Below are positions 63,258 to 64,000 of a DNA stretch of 64,000 bases, in pieces. The notes beneath the pieces are model-generated. The model saw only the letters and a list, made by a program, of their open reading frames with translations, searched no databases and was not told where the DNA came from. Both the position numbers and the translations under genes were made by a program. Positions within the stretch are counted from its first letter, which is position 1; each line of letters opens with the position of its first letter. Source of the stretch: Devosia neptuniae (lineage in GTDB: Bacteria > Pseudomonadota > Alphaproteobacteria > Rhizobiales > Devosiaceae); the NCBI RefSeq assembly GCF_025452235.1, contig NZ_CP104965.1, positions 2,538,501 to 2,602,500 of the forward strand. Direction: 5' to 3'.

Positions 63258-64000
63258 TCAGCCGATACGGCCCATGATGTAATCCTGGGTCTGCTTGTTG
63301 ATCGGGTTGGTGAAGATGTCTTCGGTGACGCCTTCCTCGATCAGATTGCCCAGATGGAAGAATGCCGTGCGCTGGCTGACGCGGGCCGCCTGCTGCATGG
63401 AATGGGTGACGATGACGATGGTGTAGTTCTCGCGCAATTCGTCGATCAGTTCCTCGATGATGGCCGTGGCGATCGGATCGAGGGCCGAGCAGGGCTCGTC
63501 CATCAGGATGACTTCGGGGCTGACGGCAATGGCGCGGGCAATGCAGAGGCGCTGCTGCTGGCCACCGGAGAGGCCGGTGCCGGGTTCATTGAGGCGGTCC
63601 TTTACCTCTTCGAACAGGCCCGCCTTGCGCAGGGACGACACGACGATTTCGTCCAGATCGGTCTTGGAACGGGCCAGGCCATGAATCTTGGGGCCGTAGG
63701 CGACGTTTTCATAGATCGATTTGGGGAAGGGATTGGGCTTCTGGAACACCATGCCGATGCGGGCGCGCAGTTCCACCACGTCGAGGGACGGATCGTAGAT
63801 GTTCTCGCCATCCAGCTCGATCAGGCCGCCGACCTTGGCGCCTTCGATAGTGTCGTTCATGCGGTTGATGCAGCGCAGGAAGGTCGACTTGCCGCAGCCC
63901 GAGGGGCCGATGAAGGAGGTGACGGCGCGGTCGGGGATATCGATCGAAATGCCGTGCAGGGCCTGCTTGGCACCGTAATGGACGGTGACATCCTTGGTGT
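63258..64000 (-). CDS. pstB: phosphate ABC transporter ATP-binding protein, 5' end cut by the window
   Basis: The ATPase of the Pst phosphate importer. The visible 247 residues begin just upstream of Walker [21 protein letters not shown], then [21 protein letters not shown]. They continue through the Q-loop [19 protein letters not shown], signature [17 protein letters not shown], Walker [14 protein letters not shown] and switch His in [13 protein letters not shown] few N-terminal residues lie beyond 64000. phoU follows after 29 bases. Confidence 0.98.
   Translation of the reverse strand, partial: TKDVTVHYGAKQALHGISIDIPDRAVTSFIGPSGCGKSTFLRCINRMNDTIEGAKVGGLIELDGENIYDPSLDVVELRARIGMVFQKPNPFPKSIYENVAYGPKIHGLARSKTDLDEIVVSSLRKAGLFEEVKDRLNEPGTGLSGGQQQRLCIARAIAVSPEVILMDEPCSALDPIATAIIEELIDELRENYTIVIVTHSMQQAARVSQRTAFFHLGNLIEEGVTEDIFTNPINKQTQDYIMGRIG

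Noticed and set aside
61807..63282. A 491-residue frame antisense to phoB and phoU
   Set aside because: Shadow frame; the phosphate genes are unambiguous.

Overview
The window reads as chromosomal core DNA of a high-GC alphaproteobacterium of the order Hyphomicrobiales, most likely Devosia or a close relative. The order assignment rests on trxB followed by an LsrB/VtlR-type LysR gene, a dnaG-rpoD pair with an alphaproteobacterial RpoD, DUF1328, DUF2277, HlyU and SIMPL genes, and a pstB-phoU-phoB operon. The genus is an inference from overall gene content. I found no rRNA, tRNA, insertion sequence, prophage or CRISPR array.

Layout. 0-8 kb: LysR regulator (partial), trxB, greA, a secreted PQQ-type sugar dehydrogenase, a cold-shock protein, a TPR-methyltransferase, a secreted GH5 glycosidase and threonine aldolase. 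8-17 kb: a CatB-type acyltransferase, a PhyH-type dioxygenase, an APH-like kinase fused tightly to the end of carB, an autotransporter-like outer membrane protein and small conserved genes. 17-24 kb: a GNAT enzyme, a divergent ArsR/MFS pair, an ABC exporter, a second MFS transporter and the divergent ohr/ohrR peroxide module. 24-33 kb: a CpdB-type nucleotidase, a divergent LysR/old-yellow-enzyme pair, a zinc peptidase, a quinone oxidoreductase, carA and a YqeY protein. 33-39 kb: a diguanylate cyclase, a third MFS, a nucleotidyltransferase gene preceded by an apparent leader-peptide attenuator, and membrane proteins. 39-46 kb: dnaG, rpoD, a DUF4160-DUF2442-DUF2442 cluster, HlyU and small genes. 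46-57 kb: an HTH regulator/SRPBCC/beta-propeller neighbourhood, a luciferase-like oxidoreductase, DUF533, a large Ala/Pro-rich OmpA protein, YjbQ, a frameshifted TauE/SafE permease and a SIMPL protein. 57-60 kb: an FAH-family enzyme plus aldehyde dehydrogenase that look like the end of a sugar-acid pathway. 60-64 kb: two overlapping DUF606 genes and the phosphate operon phoB-phoU-pstB, cut by the window end.

Intergenic DNA carries at least three families of short palindromic repeats (A: GACCTC...GAGGTC halves; B: CCCGCGAAAGCGGG halves; C: CCCTCCCC/GGGGAGGG halves). They concentrate at 3.3, 8.8, 24.4, 33.0, 48.8, 50.3, 56.1, 60.2-60.5 and 61.5-61.7 kb.

The most interesting signal is at 36.09-36.29 kb. 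A consensus-like promoter starts transcription almost on the AUG of a 22-codon ORF. That ORF is followed by mutually exclusive antiterminator and terminator hairpins directly upstream of a nucleotidyltransferase gene. This has the architecture of a ribosome-dependent transcription attenuator, in front of a gene type not normally controlled that way.
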